From positions 3,252,231 through 3,316,230 of the forward strand of contig NZ_CM001775.1 of NCBI RefSeq assembly GCF_000332235.1: 64,000 bases of DNA, in the 5' to 3' direction. The position numbers and the translations under genes are program-made. This document shows, one piece after another, positions 26,326-34,828 of this stretch (positions are counted from its first letter, which is position 1; each line of letters starts with the position of its first letter). The notes beneath the pieces are model-generated. The model did no database searches, was not told the DNA's origin, and saw only the letters and a list, made by a program, of their open reading frames with translations. Source of the stretch: Geminocystis herdmanii PCC 6308. GTDB taxonomy: Bacteria > Cyanobacteriota > Cyanobacteriia > Cyanobacteriales > Cyanobacteriaceae.

Positions 26326-26808
26326 TCAATGGATAGCGTTTCGTAACCCACAACAAGCGCTATAAGCAATGGCAATGGCATCCACACTATCATCAATGGG
26401 TAAAGTGGGTAAATCAAAAATTTGTTGTAACATTGCTCCTACTTCTTTTTTATTAGCTTTTGCGTTACCTAAATGGGCTTTCCAACTGGCTTGATGTAAG
26501 AAAAAGGGGGTTAATTGAGCCTCTCGATAACACACAAGGTTAATCACTCCCAAAGCCTGTAAAACTTTCCCCGCGGCTTTGATTTCTCGACTGAAAAAAG
26601 GCATTTCCATGGCAATAGCATCAGGTTGAAACTCTTGAATAATAGTCACAAAATCTGTTTCTAATTCGGCTAGTCTTTCCCCCGTGGGTTGTTTTTTATC
26701 GGTTTCAATAATTCCATAGTCAATAATTGTGGGAATTTTAGTTTCATCCCCTTCTAATATAGACCAACCGACGATGGCTAATCCGGGATCAATTCCTAAC
26801 CAAATCAT
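26326..26808 (-). CDS. ruvC: RuvC, Holliday junction resolvase
   Basis: Cuts Holliday junctions symmetrically together with RuvAB in recombination and fork repair. 160 residues with the RNase H-like fold and all four acidic metal ligands: D7 (GIDPGL), E68 (AMEMPFF), D140 and D143 (DDSVDAIAIA). Normal length. It shares a strand with the LysE-type gene upstream (31 bp gap), so the two may be co-transcribed. Confidence 0.97.
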   Translation of the reverse strand: MIWLGIDPGLAIVGWSILEGDETKIPTIIDYGIIETDKKQPTGERLAELETDFVTIIQEFQPDAIAMEMPFFSREIKAAGKVLQALGVINLVCYREAQLTPFFLHQASWKAHLGNAKANKKEVGAMLQQIFDLPTLPIDDSVDAIAIAYSACCGLRNAIH

Positions 26809-26839
26809 GTTTTAATCATTTTATATATTGCATCTTATT

Positions 26840-27451
26840 TTAACGAAAAATTAAAAAGAGTCCGATGGAAATTATTAGTGTACCAGCTACTCTATTTATT
26901 GTTTTCATCATCTGAGATTTTTTCAGAAGATAACTGGTTTTATCTCCCATTAAAGCATAAATTAATTTTGTTCCTCCTACTCCGATGGTTGCCATAGCAA
27001 TAATAATCAAAGTATCCATGATGGAAATAGTGGATAAATCAACAAAAGCAGGAAGAAAACTTAAGTAAAAAAAGATGGCTTTTAAGTCACCTAAACTAAT
27101 AAAAAGTCCCATTAAAAAACTAGCAATAAAAGAAGATTTTTGATTTATCTCAAGGTTGATTTCTTGAGATTTAGCTTTCCATAAACCTATTCCTAACCAA
27201 ATTAAATACCCTCCTCCCAATAGTTTAAGAAATGTAAAGAAATTACCTGTTATTTCTGAGAGAAATGTTAAACCATAAATAGCTAATAAGATAAAAATAA
27301 TATCTCCTGAAACGATGCCCATAGTTGTAAGCACACCATGAGTAAATCCGTAGGTGACAGAGCGAAGGGATACCGCTAAAACACTAACACTCGGTATCAA
27401 GGCAAGAAGTACGATCGCAATAAATAAACTTAAGGTACTATGTAAAGTCAT
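26840..27451 (-). CDS. LysE-family amino-acid exporter
   Basis: 203 residues with about six hydrophobic helices. The N-terminal PSVSVLAVSLRSVTYGFTHGVLTTMGIVSGD and the LGGGYLIWLGIGLWKAK block are typical of LysE/RhtB exporters. The usual first motif, GPxxxxV, is replaced by PSVSVLAV, so the substrate may differ. It is probably in one unit with ruvC. Confidence 0.85.
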   Translation of the reverse strand: MTLHSTLSLFIAIVLLALIPSVSVLAVSLRSVTYGFTHGVLTTMGIVSGDIIFILLAIYGLTFLSEITGNFFTFLKLLGGGYLIWLGIGLWKAKSQEINLEINQKSSFIASFLMGLFISLGDLKAIFFYLSFLPAFVDLSTISIMDTLIIIAMATIGVGGTKLIYALMGDKTSYLLKKSQMMKTINRVAGTLIISIGLFLIFR

Positions 27452-27526
27452 AATGAACTATGAATATTTTTTGGATAAATAAGATTATAATAGAGCCAAT
27501 AATTGCAATATAAATAATGATTTGCT

Positions 27527-27754
27527 ATGACAACACAACCAGCTTATAGTTTATTTCAAGAAAATCAAGATATTATTGTGAGAGTAAATAAAGAGATTTT
27601 TTCTGAAAAACAATTAACTAAGTTTTTAGAGTATCTTATCTTAGAAAATATTAGTTCTTCAAGTAAATTGACATCAGAAAAAGCAGAAGAATTAGCCAGT
27701 GAAATCGATCAAAAAATTTGGAAATCGATCGAATCTCGTATTTTAGAAAAATAA
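27527..27754 (+). CDS. Putative antitoxin of a VapBC-like pair
   Basis: 75 residues, acidic and helical in its C-terminal half (LTSEKAEELASEIDQKIWKSIESRIL). I see no clear DNA-binding domain. The case rests on context: it ends immediately before the PIN-domain gene (TAA directly followed by ATG), the usual order of antitoxin then toxin. Confidence 0.6.
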   Translation: MTTQPAYSLFQENQDIIVRVNKEIFSEKQLTKFLEYLILENISSSSKLTSEKAEELASEIDQKIWKSIESRILEK

Positions 27755-28186
27755 ATGTCAAATCCATTAGAACCGATAATTATTGATACCAATATTTTAT
27801 TTTCTGCATTACTTAACAGTAAGTCTAATTTTGCTTTTATTTTATTACTAGGAAATAATGAATTTTATATTAGTGAATTAGTATTAGTAGAACTTTTTAA
27901 ATATCAAAATAAAATTCTGAAATTGAGTAAATTATCAGAAGAAGAAGTTATACAATTTTATCATATTATTCTCAAAAGAATTAACGTTTATAAAGAAGAT
28001 TTAATCCACACAAATAACTTAAAATTAGCCTATAATTTGTGTAAAGACATCGATGTACATGATACCGTTCATGTTGCTTTAACATCAGAGTTACAAGGCA
28101 AATTATGGACAGGGGATAATAAATTAAAGCAAGGTTTACTCAAAAAAGGTTTTAATTTTTTCTTTCAACCTGAGAAAATAGATTAA
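27755..28186 (+). CDS. PIN-domain ribonuclease, VapC-like toxin
   Basis: 143 residues with the PIN-domain acidic residues: D11 in IIIDTNILFSALL, a conserved glutamate in LVLVELFKY, and D in HDTVHVALTSEL and WTGDNKLKQG. PIN toxins are Mg-dependent ribonucleases that often cut tRNA or rRNA when freed from the antitoxin. The upstream gene abuts it with no gap. Confidence 0.82.
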   Translation: MSNPLEPIIIDTNILFSALLNSKSNFAFILLLGNNEFYISELVLVELFKYQNKILKLSKLSEEEVIQFYHIILKRINVYKEDLIHTNNLKLAYNLCKDIDVHDTVHVALTSELQGKLWTGDNKLKQGLLKKGFNFFFQPEKID

Positions 28187-28258
28187 AGAATCTATTGTTT
28201 AACACCTTTTATGTAATAATTCTTAAAGAACTTTTAAGATTTGCTAAACAAGTACGTT

Positions 28259-28606
28259 ATGAGTGAAGCTGCCAAAGAAAAAACCCTAGCTGAACAAGCA
28301 CCACCGAGTTATGAATGTCGTTCTTGTGGTTATACTTATGTCCCTTCTAAGGGTGATAGTAAAACCAATATTCCAGCGGGTACGTTGTTTACGGATTTGC
28401 CGAGTAATTGGCGTTGCCCTGTGTGTGGTTCAAGTCGGAATGCTTTTACTAATATTGGTGCACCCGATGCACCATCAGGATTTGCTGAAAATTTGAATTA
28501 TGGTTTTGGGGTAAATCAACTAACTCCCAATCAAAAAAACCTATTGATTTTTGGAGCTTTGGCTTTAGCTTTCTTATTCTTTCTCAGTTTATACGGATTG
28601 GGTTAA
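28259..28606 (+). CDS. rubA: Rubredoxin RubA, membrane-anchored
   Basis: Thylakoid rubredoxin needed for early photosystem II (and PSI) assembly. 115 residues: an N-terminal tail, one Fe site with two CxxC pairs (YECRSCGY and WRCPVCGS), and a C-terminal membrane anchor (about 90-113). The ATG at 28259 is preferred to an in-frame TTG six codons upstream because it gives the usual short N-terminus. It is first in the conserved run rubA-ycf48-psbEFLJ; the next start is 27 bp away. Confidence 0.95.
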   Translation: MSEAAKEKTLAEQAPPSYECRSCGYTYVPSKGDSKTNIPAGTLFTDLPSNWRCPVCGSSRNAFTNIGAPDAPSGFAENLNYGFGVNQLTPNQKNLLIFGALALAFLFFLSLYGLG

Positions 28607-28633
28607 TTAGAAATTATATTTTTGGAAATTACA

Positions 28634-29635
28634 ATGAATTTTTTATTCGATCGAGTCAAACAAATTCTAGTATTAGTAATAGTCGCTTTCTTTTGTGTCA
28701 GTTGCTCGAATGTGCCTTCTGTCAGTGAGAATCCTTGGCAATATATTAATTTAGAAACCGATGCTATTTTAGCCGATTTAGACTTTACCAGTGACTCTAA
28801 TCATGGTTGGTTAGTGGGTACAAAAGCCACCTTATTTGAAACCAATGACGGTGGAGATACTTGGCAACCCAAAACCATTGATTTTGGAGAAGAAAAAGTC
28901 AGTTTTACAGGGGTTAGTTTTTATGATAATGAAGGTTGGATTACAGGACAACCCGGCATATTGTTACGCACCGTCAACGGCGGAGAAACTTGGGAGCGTA
29001 TTCCTTTAAGTGATGAATTGCCCGGTATTCCCTATGATATATTTGCCCTTGCACCTAACACCGCCGAAATGGTGACTAATTTAGGAGCTATCTATAAAAC
29101 CACCGATGGGGGTAAAAGTTGGAAAGGTTTAGTAGAAGGTGCTGTGGGGGTTGCCAGAAGCATTAATCGCTCTGCCGATGGTAGATATGTCGCTGTGAGT
29201 TCCAGAGGAAACTTTTATTCTACATGGCAACCGGGCGATCGAGAATGGACTCCCCATAACCGCAACTCCTCCAAACGTTTACAAAATATGGGTTTCTTTG
29301 ATGACGATCGACTATGGTTGATTGCCAGAGGCGGACAAATTCAACTGAGTGAATCCCAAGATGTAGAAAATTGGGCGCAACCAATTAACCCTGAATATTC
29401 CACCAGTTGGGGCTTTTTAGATTTAGCCACCCGTCAAGGGGATGAAGTGTGGGTAGCAGGAGGTAGTGGAAATCTTCTCGTTAGTCGTGACGGTGGTTTA
29501 ACATGGGAAAAAGATCGAGAAGTGGAGTCTGTACCCTCTAATTTATATAAAATCCTTTTTCTTGATCCCGATCGAGGTTTTGTTTTAGGAGAGCGTGGTG
29601 TTCTGTTAAAATATAATACTCAGAATGCGGTCTAA
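28634..29635 (+). CDS. ycf48: Ycf48 (HCF136 homologue), PSII assembly factor
   Basis: Lipoprotein that stabilises newly made D1 and helps join it to D2/cytochrome b559. 333 residues: a lipoprotein signal ends at FFCVSC (Cys about 24), then a seven-bladed BNR-type propeller with repeated NDGGDTWQP, NGGETWERI, DGGKSWKG and DGGLTWEKD turns. The ATG at 28634 is chosen over a TTG four codons earlier, since the signal peptide then starts normally. It sits between rubA and psbE as in other cyanobacteria. Confidence 0.96.
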   Translation: MNFLFDRVKQILVLVIVAFFCVSCSNVPSVSENPWQYINLETDAILADLDFTSDSNHGWLVGTKATLFETNDGGDTWQPKTIDFGEEKVSFTGVSFYDNEGWITGQPGILLRTVNGGETWERIPLSDELPGIPYDIFALAPNTAEMVTNLGAIYKTTDGGKSWKGLVEGAVGVARSINRSADGRYVAVSSRGNFYSTWQPGDREWTPHNRNSSKRLQNMGFFDDDRLWLIARGGQIQLSESQDVENWAQPINPEYSTSWGFLDLATRQGDEVWVAGGSGNLLVSRDGGLTWEKDREVESVPSNLYKILFLDPDRGFVLGERGVLLKYNTQNAV

Positions 29636-29697
29636 GTTAAGTCGCAAATGTTGTACATTAGTTAAATAGTAAAAAAAATTTAGGAGGCACTGTTTTT

Positions 29698-29943
29698 ATG
29701 GCTGGAGATACAGGTGAACGTCCATTTACCGATATTGTTACCAGTGTACGTTACTGGGTAATTCATAGTATCACAATCCCCATGCTTTTTATCGCTGGTT
29801 GGTTGTTTGTTAGTACTGGTTTAGCTTATGATGCTTTTGGTACTCCTCGCCCTGACGAGTATTTCACTCAAACTCGTGAAGAATTACCAATTATTAGCGA
29901 TCGTTATAAAGCAAGTCAACAAGTCGAACAATTTAGTAAATAG
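29698..29943 (+). CDS. psbE: Cytochrome b559 alpha subunit
   Basis: Haem-binding PSII core subunit. 81 residues with one transmembrane helix and the haem ligand H23 in [13 protein letters not shown]. An AGGAGG ribosome site lies 11-16 bp upstream. PsbF supplies the second histidine. First of the four-gene psbEFLJ run. Confidence 0.98.
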   Translation: MAGDTGERPFTDIVTSVRYWVIHSITIPMLFIAGWLFVSTGLAYDAFGTPRPDEYFTQTREELPIISDRYKASQQVEQFSK

Positions 29944-29970
29944 TTAATAGATCAAAAAGGTAAATAAAAG

Positions 29971-30102
29971 ATGACTAATAGTCCTAATCAACCAATTTCA
30001 TATCCTATTTTTACTGTCAGATGGTTAGCTGTTCACACTTTAGCAGTACCTTCTGTCTTTTTCGTCGGTGCAATTACCGCTATGCAATTTATTCAACGAT
30101 AG
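29971..30102 (+). CDS. psbF: Cytochrome b559 beta subunit
   Basis: 43 residues, one membrane helix with the haem ligand H22 in [12 protein letters not shown]; pairs with PsbE to bind the PSII haem. The start is the ATG at 29971, 27 bp after psbE. The C-terminus FIQR is conserved. Confidence 0.97.
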   Translation: MTNSPNQPISYPIFTVRWLAVHTLAVPSVFFVGAITAMQFIQR

Positions 30103-30111
30103 GAGATACCC

Positions 30112-30231
30112 ATGGACAGAAATCAAAATCCCAACCGTCAAGGTGTTGAGTTAAATCGTACTTCCCTTTATTTAGGGTTGTTATTTGTCGCCGTTTTAGG
30201 CGTTTTATTCTCTAGTTATTTCTTCAACTAA
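30112..30231 (+). CDS. psbL: Photosystem II protein L
   Basis: 39 residues, one transmembrane helix (about 17-37), ending SSYFFN; found at the PSII dimer interface and important for quinone-side electron flow. Starts 9 bp after psbF, with AGGAGA upstream. Confidence 0.97.
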   Translation: MDRNQNPNRQGVELNRTSLYLGLLFVAVLGVLFSSYFFN

Positions 30232-30263
30232 AAACTAATTTAATTAATATAGGAGGTTTGATC

Positions 30264-30380
30264 ATGGGTGAAGCCAGAATTCCTTTGTGGATTGTAGGTA
30301 CGATCGCAGGTATGGGTGCTTTAACTGTACTAGCACTGTTTTTCTATGGTGCTTATGCAGGTTTAGGTTCTTCTTTATAA
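30264..30380 (+). CDS. psbJ: Photosystem II protein J
   Basis: 38 residues, [12 protein letters not shown] followed by one glycine-rich membrane helix and ending GLGSSL. PsbJ affects assembly of the oxygen-evolving complex and quinone exchange. An AGGAGG site precedes the ATG. Last gene of the operon. Confidence 0.97.
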   Translation: MGEARIPLWIVGTIAGMGALTVLALFFYGAYAGLGSSL

Positions 30381-30421
30381 TTTAGTTTAATTACATAAAA
30401 ACTATATATATAATAAAAACT

Positions 30422-30452
30422 GCTCTGGAATAAAATTCTAGGGCGTTTTTTT
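30422..30452 (+). terminator. Rho-independent terminator after psbJ
   Basis: GCTCTGGAAT and ATTCTAGGGC form a 10-bp stem with two G-U pairs around an AAA loop, followed by GTTTTTTTT. It ends the rubA-ycf48-psbEFLJ operon. Confidence 0.85.
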
Positions 30453-30480
30453 TCTCATATTAACAATTTTATTTAACCTC

Positions 30481-30658
30481 AGTTCCAATACTGCTCGGTT
30501 AAGGAATTTACAATTGTCGGTTAAGATAGGGCAAAGGGCAAGGGGCAAAGGGCAAAGGGTAAGAACTTCAATGAAATTTTAATTCTAAATTCTAAATTCT
30601 AAATTCTAAATTACCCTCACCAAAACGTTTTCGACACTAACCGAGCAGTATTGGAACT
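30481..30658. mobile_element. MITE-like element C (178 bp) with perfect 21-bp terminal inverted repeats
   Basis: The ends (30481-30501 and 30638-30658; outer bases AGTTCCAATACTGC) are exact inverted copies over 21 bp. Between them are two heptamer arrays (30528-30562 and 30581-30608) but no ORF. No clean target duplication was found. It lies between the psbJ terminator and ndhO. Confidence 0.75.
30528..30608. repeat. Two heptamer arrays inside element C
   Basis: AGGGCAA-type units five times (30528-30562) and AATTCTA four times (30581-30608), each in strict 7-bp register. Confidence 0.75.
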
Positions 30659-30736
30659 TAAATGATAATTGTTGCCCTCTTGTTTTTATGGCACAATTAG
30701 GGAACAATTAATATCAACAAATTTAAAATTAAGATT

Positions 30737-30955
30737 ATGGCAGGTAAAATAAAAAAAGGTACTTATGTTAAGGCTATTCGTGAAAAATTAGTGGATAGCC
30801 TTGAAGCTAAAGCCAGTGATAGCCGTTTCCCGAACTATATTTTCGACAGTAAAGGGGAAGTTTTAGACTTCAATGAAGAATATGCTTTTGTAAAATTTTA
30901 TACTCCTACTCCTAGTGTATGGCTAAAACTAGATCAATTAGAGATAGTTGAGTAG
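30737..30955 (+). CDS. ndhO: NDH-1 subunit O
   Basis: Small peripheral subunit of the cyanobacterial NDH-1 complex (cyclic electron flow, respiration, CO2 uptake). 72 residues with the conserved SLEAKASDSRFPNYIF block and the ending VWLKLDQLE. It precedes mdh by 3 bp, so the two are likely co-transcribed. Confidence 0.93.
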   Translation: MAGKIKKGTYVKAIREKLVDSLEAKASDSRFPNYIFDSKGEVLDFNEEYAFVKFYTPTPSVWLKLDQLEIVE

Positions 30956-30958
30956 TTT

Positions 30959-31936
30959 ATGACAAAATTTGTTTGTAAAACGAAAAATTTTCCCAAAGTT
31001 TCCATTATTGGTACGGGAAATGTCGGGAAAACCCTCGCGCAAAGAATTGTCGAGCGTAATCTTGCCGATGTGTGTTTGCTAGATATTGTGGAAGGTTTAC
31101 CCCAAGGTATCGCCCTAGATTTGATGGAGGCTAGGGGTTTGGAATTGCATACTCGCAATGTCGTTGGTACAAATAATTATGAGGATACAGCTAATTCTGA
31201 TGTGGTAGTTATCACCGCAGGAATTGCTCGTAAACCGGGCATGAGTCGAGAGGATTTATTAAAAATTAATGCGAAAATCGTCACGGAAGCCACTCAAAAA
31301 TGTGTTAATTTTTCTCCTAATGCTCTCTATTTAATCATTACCAATCCTTTAGATGTAATGACTTATCTGGTGTGGAAAACCACTAATTTAGCTACATCTA
31401 AGGTAGTTGGGATGGCTGGAGTTTTAGATTCAACTCGTTTACAGGCTTTTATTGCTATGGAGTTGGGAGTATCTTTTAATGATGTACAAGGTATGGTTTT
31501 AGGAGGACATGGTGATTTAATGTTACCATTACCTCGTTATTGTACGGTAAGTGGTATTCCTATCACAGAATTAATGGATAAGGAAACTATTAATAGATTA
31601 ATACAGCGTACTAGAGACGGTGGTGCTGAAATTGTTAAGTTGTTAAAGACTGGTAGTGCTTTTTATGCTCCCGCTTCTTCGGCTTATTATATGATCGAGT
31701 CAGTGTTATTAAATCAGTCTCGTTTGTTGCCTGCTGCGGTATATCTACAAGGGGAGTATGGGTTAACGGATATTTTCTTGGGTGTGCCTTGTCGTTTGGG
31801 ATATTGTGGGGTGGAGGCGGTTTTAGAAATTAATCTTACGGATGAGGAAACTCAGGCTTTACATGATTCGGCTCGATCGGTCCGTGATAACATCAATTTA
31901 GCTTTAACTGAACTAAACATCTTTAAAAGAGGGTAA
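30959..31936 (+). CDS. mdh: NAD-dependent malate dehydrogenase (LDH-like type)
   Basis: Interconverts malate and oxaloacetate. 325 residues: NAD-binding GTGNVGKT at 18-25, the specificity-loop region RKPGMSREDL, ITNPLDVMTY, and the catalytic histidine in VLGGHGDLMLPL. The MSREDL loop fits malate, not lactate. Follows ndhO by 3 bp. Confidence 0.95.
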   Translation: MTKFVCKTKNFPKVSIIGTGNVGKTLAQRIVERNLADVCLLDIVEGLPQGIALDLMEARGLELHTRNVVGTNNYEDTANSDVVVITAGIARKPGMSREDLLKINAKIVTEATQKCVNFSPNALYLIITNPLDVMTYLVWKTTNLATSKVVGMAGVLDSTRLQAFIAMELGVSFNDVQGMVLGGHGDLMLPLPRYCTVSGIPITELMDKETINRLIQRTRDGGAEIVKLLKTGSAFYAPASSAYYMIESVLLNQSRLLPAAVYLQGEYGLTDIFLGVPCRLGYCGVEAVLEINLTDEETQALHDSARSVRDNINLALTELNIFKRG

Positions 31937-31940
31937 CATG

Positions 31941-31961
31941 GTTAATTGTTAATTGTTAATT
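31941..31961. repeat. Heptamer array, three units (GTTAATT)
   Basis: Three exact copies of GTTAATT directly before the deaminase start codon, in the position of the ribosome site. Confidence 0.65.
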
Positions 31962-31967
31962 ATTTTA

Positions 31968-32501
31968 ATGTTCGATCGAGAAAAAGATAGACCAACATGG
32001 GATGAATATTTTATGCTAATGGCAAAGTTGGCAGCAACCCGCTCAACCTGTCTAGCTTTTCCAGTAGGTGCAGTTATTGTTAAAAATCGTCAAGTGTTGG
32101 CAACGGGTTATAATGGCTCTCCTTCTGGTACAATCCATTGTACTGCTCAAGGTTTTTGTTATGAGGGTTTAAGTAGTTGTGATGCTAGTAAAACTTTACC
32201 ATCTAGGGCGGTTCATGCAGAAGCTAATGCCATCGCTCAAGCCGCTAGGCACGGTATCGCTACGGATGGGGCAACTATTTATGTTACTCTTGAGCCTTGT
32301 ATTGCCTGTTTAAAGTTAATTATTTCCGCAGGGATTAAAGAGGTTTTCTATGAGACTAATTTTAATGTGGGTGAAAAAGTCATTGTTAGAGATTCTTTTG
32401 TGAAAAATAATTTAGTTAATTTACATCCGATGATTGTCAGGGAAAATGTGGCTCAAAAAGCATCTACTTTTTTAATTGAACTTGTTTCGATCGAAAAATA
32501 G
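31968..32501 (+). CDS. ComEB-like deoxycytidylate deaminase
   Basis: Zn-dependent deaminase turning dCMP into dUMP for thymidylate synthesis. 177 residues from the ATG at 31968; an upstream TTG would read through the heptamer array. Zinc and catalytic motifs are VHAEANAIAQAA (His and Glu) and PCIACLKLII (two Cys). The N-terminal RPTWDEYFMLMA is typical of the dCMP deaminase family. Lies 31 bp after mdh. Confidence 0.9.
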   Translation: MFDREKDRPTWDEYFMLMAKLAATRSTCLAFPVGAVIVKNRQVLATGYNGSPSGTIHCTAQGFCYEGLSSCDASKTLPSRAVHAEANAIAQAARHGIATDGATIYVTLEPCIACLKLIISAGIKEVFYETNFNVGEKVIVRDSFVKNNLVNLHPMIVRENVAQKASTFLIELVSIEK

Positions 32502-32592
32502 AGATAATCCCAAAGTTTTTAAATCAGTATTTCAAGCAACTAAATATCAAGTCATTACTATATAAAGATTATAAATGTTTGGAGAGGTCTAA

Positions 32593-34428
32593 ATGAGTAA
32601 TTGGAAAAAAGGATTAAAGTTAAATAATGGTAAATATATTATTGAATCTATTTTATTGAGAAGTGGCACTGGATTTTATTATCGAGCAAAAGATACAACT
32701 AATTCCCAATTGGTAACAATAAAAGCGACTGATATATTTTGGTCATCTTCTGAAGATAAAAAAGGTTTTGAGGAAAAGTTGATCAAACAAGCCCAATTAA
32801 TCGCTTCTAACTGTGCGAATCCTTATATTGTTAAATTATACCCCCAAGTTTTCATGGAAGATAATCGAGCTTATATGGTGATGGATTATCTGGAAGGAAT
32901 GGATTTAGCGACTTATCTCGATCGAAATGGAAAATTTGAGCCTGATTCTGCATTAAAATTAGTTACGAAAATTGCCACAGCATTAAATATTCTCCATCAA
33001 AACAAATATATTCACCAAGATATAAGACCACAAAATATTATTATTGATCAAAATACAGAAGAACCGATCTTAACAGATTATGGGTTAGCGGTGAAGTTGT
33101 TTGCTTTAGCACCAAGAAAACTTCAAAATATGGACTGTTTTAGTCCACCAGAGCAACCTTCCGCTAATATTAACAATAAACCAGCTACAGATATTTATGC
33201 TTTATCCGCAATATTGTATGTTCTCGTGACAGGACAATTACCAAATCCAGCAAATTTTCGGACTTATAAAGACTTAATACCACCACAACAGTTTACCCCA
33301 GAATTGAGCGATCGATTCAACGAAGGCATTATTAAGGGGATGGAATTAGATATAGAAAAACGTCCTCAAAATTTAAGAGATTGGTTTCAATTATTTAAAG
33401 AAAGTACCGATCATAATCCCACAAAAACACCGACAAAAACCACAATTTCCACCGCAGAAACTCGGCAAAATATTCTCAATGCCGTGGTAGATAATGATGA
33501 AACTATTGTACAAAAAATATCCCCCATCAATGCACCACCTACCATCATCAAACCGAAAACTAATTACCCTCATATCGAAACTTTTGAGTTTGAGACAATT
33601 TCGATCGAATTAGAAAAAAAATTATTTGGTTTAATGTCCAATATTAAGAAAAATCCCATCACCAAAAAGGGACAATTTTTCGTGGAATATCTAGGGGAAG
33701 GAGTTAATTTGGATATGATCTTTATTCCCGCAGGATCATTTATGATGGGATCAAATAACAATGAAGATGGTAGAGAGAAAGACGAAACTCCCCTACATTT
33801 AGTAAATCTCAACTCATTTTATATCAGTAAATATCCCATTACTCAATTACAGTGGCGCACCATATCATCATTTCCCAAAGCAGGACGACCTGTCAAGACT
33901 AACCCGTCTGCATTTAAAGGGGATAATTTACCAGTGGAAAAAGTATCATGGTTAGACGCACAGGAATTTTGTAAACGTCTGAGTAAATACACCAAAAGAA
34001 GCTATCGACTTCCCACAGAGTCAGAATGGGAATATGCCTGTCGTGGAAATACTAAATCAGCTTTTTTCTTCGGAGATTCGATCGTCCCAGATGTCGCCAA
34101 CTATGATGGAAGAAATGATCATAAAAAGGGGAAGTATGACAAAAAAACAACCCCTGTAGATAGTTTTTACCCTAATCCCTTTGGCTTATATGATGTCCAT
34201 GGTAACGTATGGGAATGGTGCGAAGATTTTTATGCAAATAACTACATTCATAAACCTAAAGACGGCACAGCTTATAGTGGAGGAATGAGCAATCAACCCA
34301 GAGTAGTAAGAGGAGGTTCGTGGTCACTATCTTCTCAGTATTGTCGTAGTGCAAAAAGAAGTAGTTATGCCGCCGACTCTAACTATAACTTTGTCGGTTT
34401 TAGGGTAGTGTGCGTTATTGATAATTAG
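32593..34428 (+). CDS. Serine/threonine kinase fused to an FGE-sulfatase-like domain
   Basis: 611 residues. The kinase domain (about 14-270) has the lysine K44, the catalytic loop HQDIRPQN (D143, N148) and DYG (D162) in place of DFG, plus SPPE; the glycine loop is weak (LLRSGTGFYY). A proline/threonine-rich linker (about 273-360) precedes an FGE-sulfatase domain (about 366-609) with MIFIPAGSFMMGS, RLPTESEWEYACRG, NVWEWCED and VVRGGSWS. The copper-binding cysteine pair of true formylglycine-generating enzyme is not present (only one Cys in SLSSQYCRS), so formylglycine synthesis is unlikely. Such fusions are common in cyanobacteria; the target is unknown. Confidence 0.9.
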   Translation: MSNWKKGLKLNNGKYIIESILLRSGTGFYYRAKDTTNSQLVTIKATDIFWSSSEDKKGFEEKLIKQAQLIASNCANPYIVKLYPQVFMEDNRAYMVMDYLEGMDLATYLDRNGKFEPDSALKLVTKIATALNILHQNKYIHQDIRPQNIIIDQNTEEPILTDYGLAVKLFALAPRKLQNMDCFSPPEQPSANINNKPATDIYALSAILYVLVTGQLPNPANFRTYKDLIPPQQFTPELSDRFNEGIIKGMELDIEKRPQNLRDWFQLFKESTDHNPTKTPTKTTISTAETRQNILNAVVDNDETIVQKISPINAPPTIIKPKTNYPHIETFEFETISIELEKKLFGLMSNIKKNPITKKGQFFVEYLGEGVNLDMIFIPAGSFMMGSNNNEDGREKDETPLHLVNLNSFYISKYPITQLQWRTISSFPKAGRPVKTNPSAFKGDNLPVEKVSWLDAQEFCKRLSKYTKRSYRLPTESEWEYACRGNTKSAFFFGDSIVPDVANYDGRNDHKKGKYDKKTTPVDSFYPNPFGLYDVHGNVWEWCEDFYANNYIHKPKDGTAYSGGMSNQPRVVRGGSWSLSSQYCRSAKRSSYAADSNYNFVGFRVVCVIDN

Positions 34429-34828
34429 GATTTGCGGAAAAAGATAAATTTGGCTCTCTTACTTCTCGTCGTGATAAATTATGTCTAAAAAAAGGTGTCA
34501 GGTATCAGGTAGCAGGTATTAGGTTAAATTCAAACTGTTAATTTATAACAATTGCATTTTTAAAATTATCAAAACTATATATATTAAAGTTTTAAGCGAT
34601 TATTTTCTAGTAATTTATCATAACTACTGTAGAAGAGCCATAAATTTTATAACTCACTAATATAGTCAAGAAATGTAACAAAAAATAGGGATAACCGTAA
34701 AGATTCAAGGCAGACTAGGTAAAAGAGCCTAGTTTCGTGGTAAAAACAATAAAGAGTGTTTTTTGCACACTGTCATTATTTTTCTCATATTTCTTTTATA
34801 ATCTCACTTAACAGGAGTTTACAACTTA
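34429..34828. other. chlH upstream region
   Basis: About 400 bp without a gene. It contains a heptamer array (34494-34521), a hairpin ACTAGG...CCTAGT (34714-34733) followed by TTTCG that could be a weak terminator or attenuator, and TATAAT (34797-34802) close before chlH with no good -35. AGGAG (34813-34817) may be the ribosome site. Confidence 0.5.
34494..34521. repeat. Heptamer array, four units (GGTATCA-like)
   Basis: GGTGTCA, GGTATCA, GGTAGCA, GGTATTA in register, between the kinase and chlH. Confidence 0.75.
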
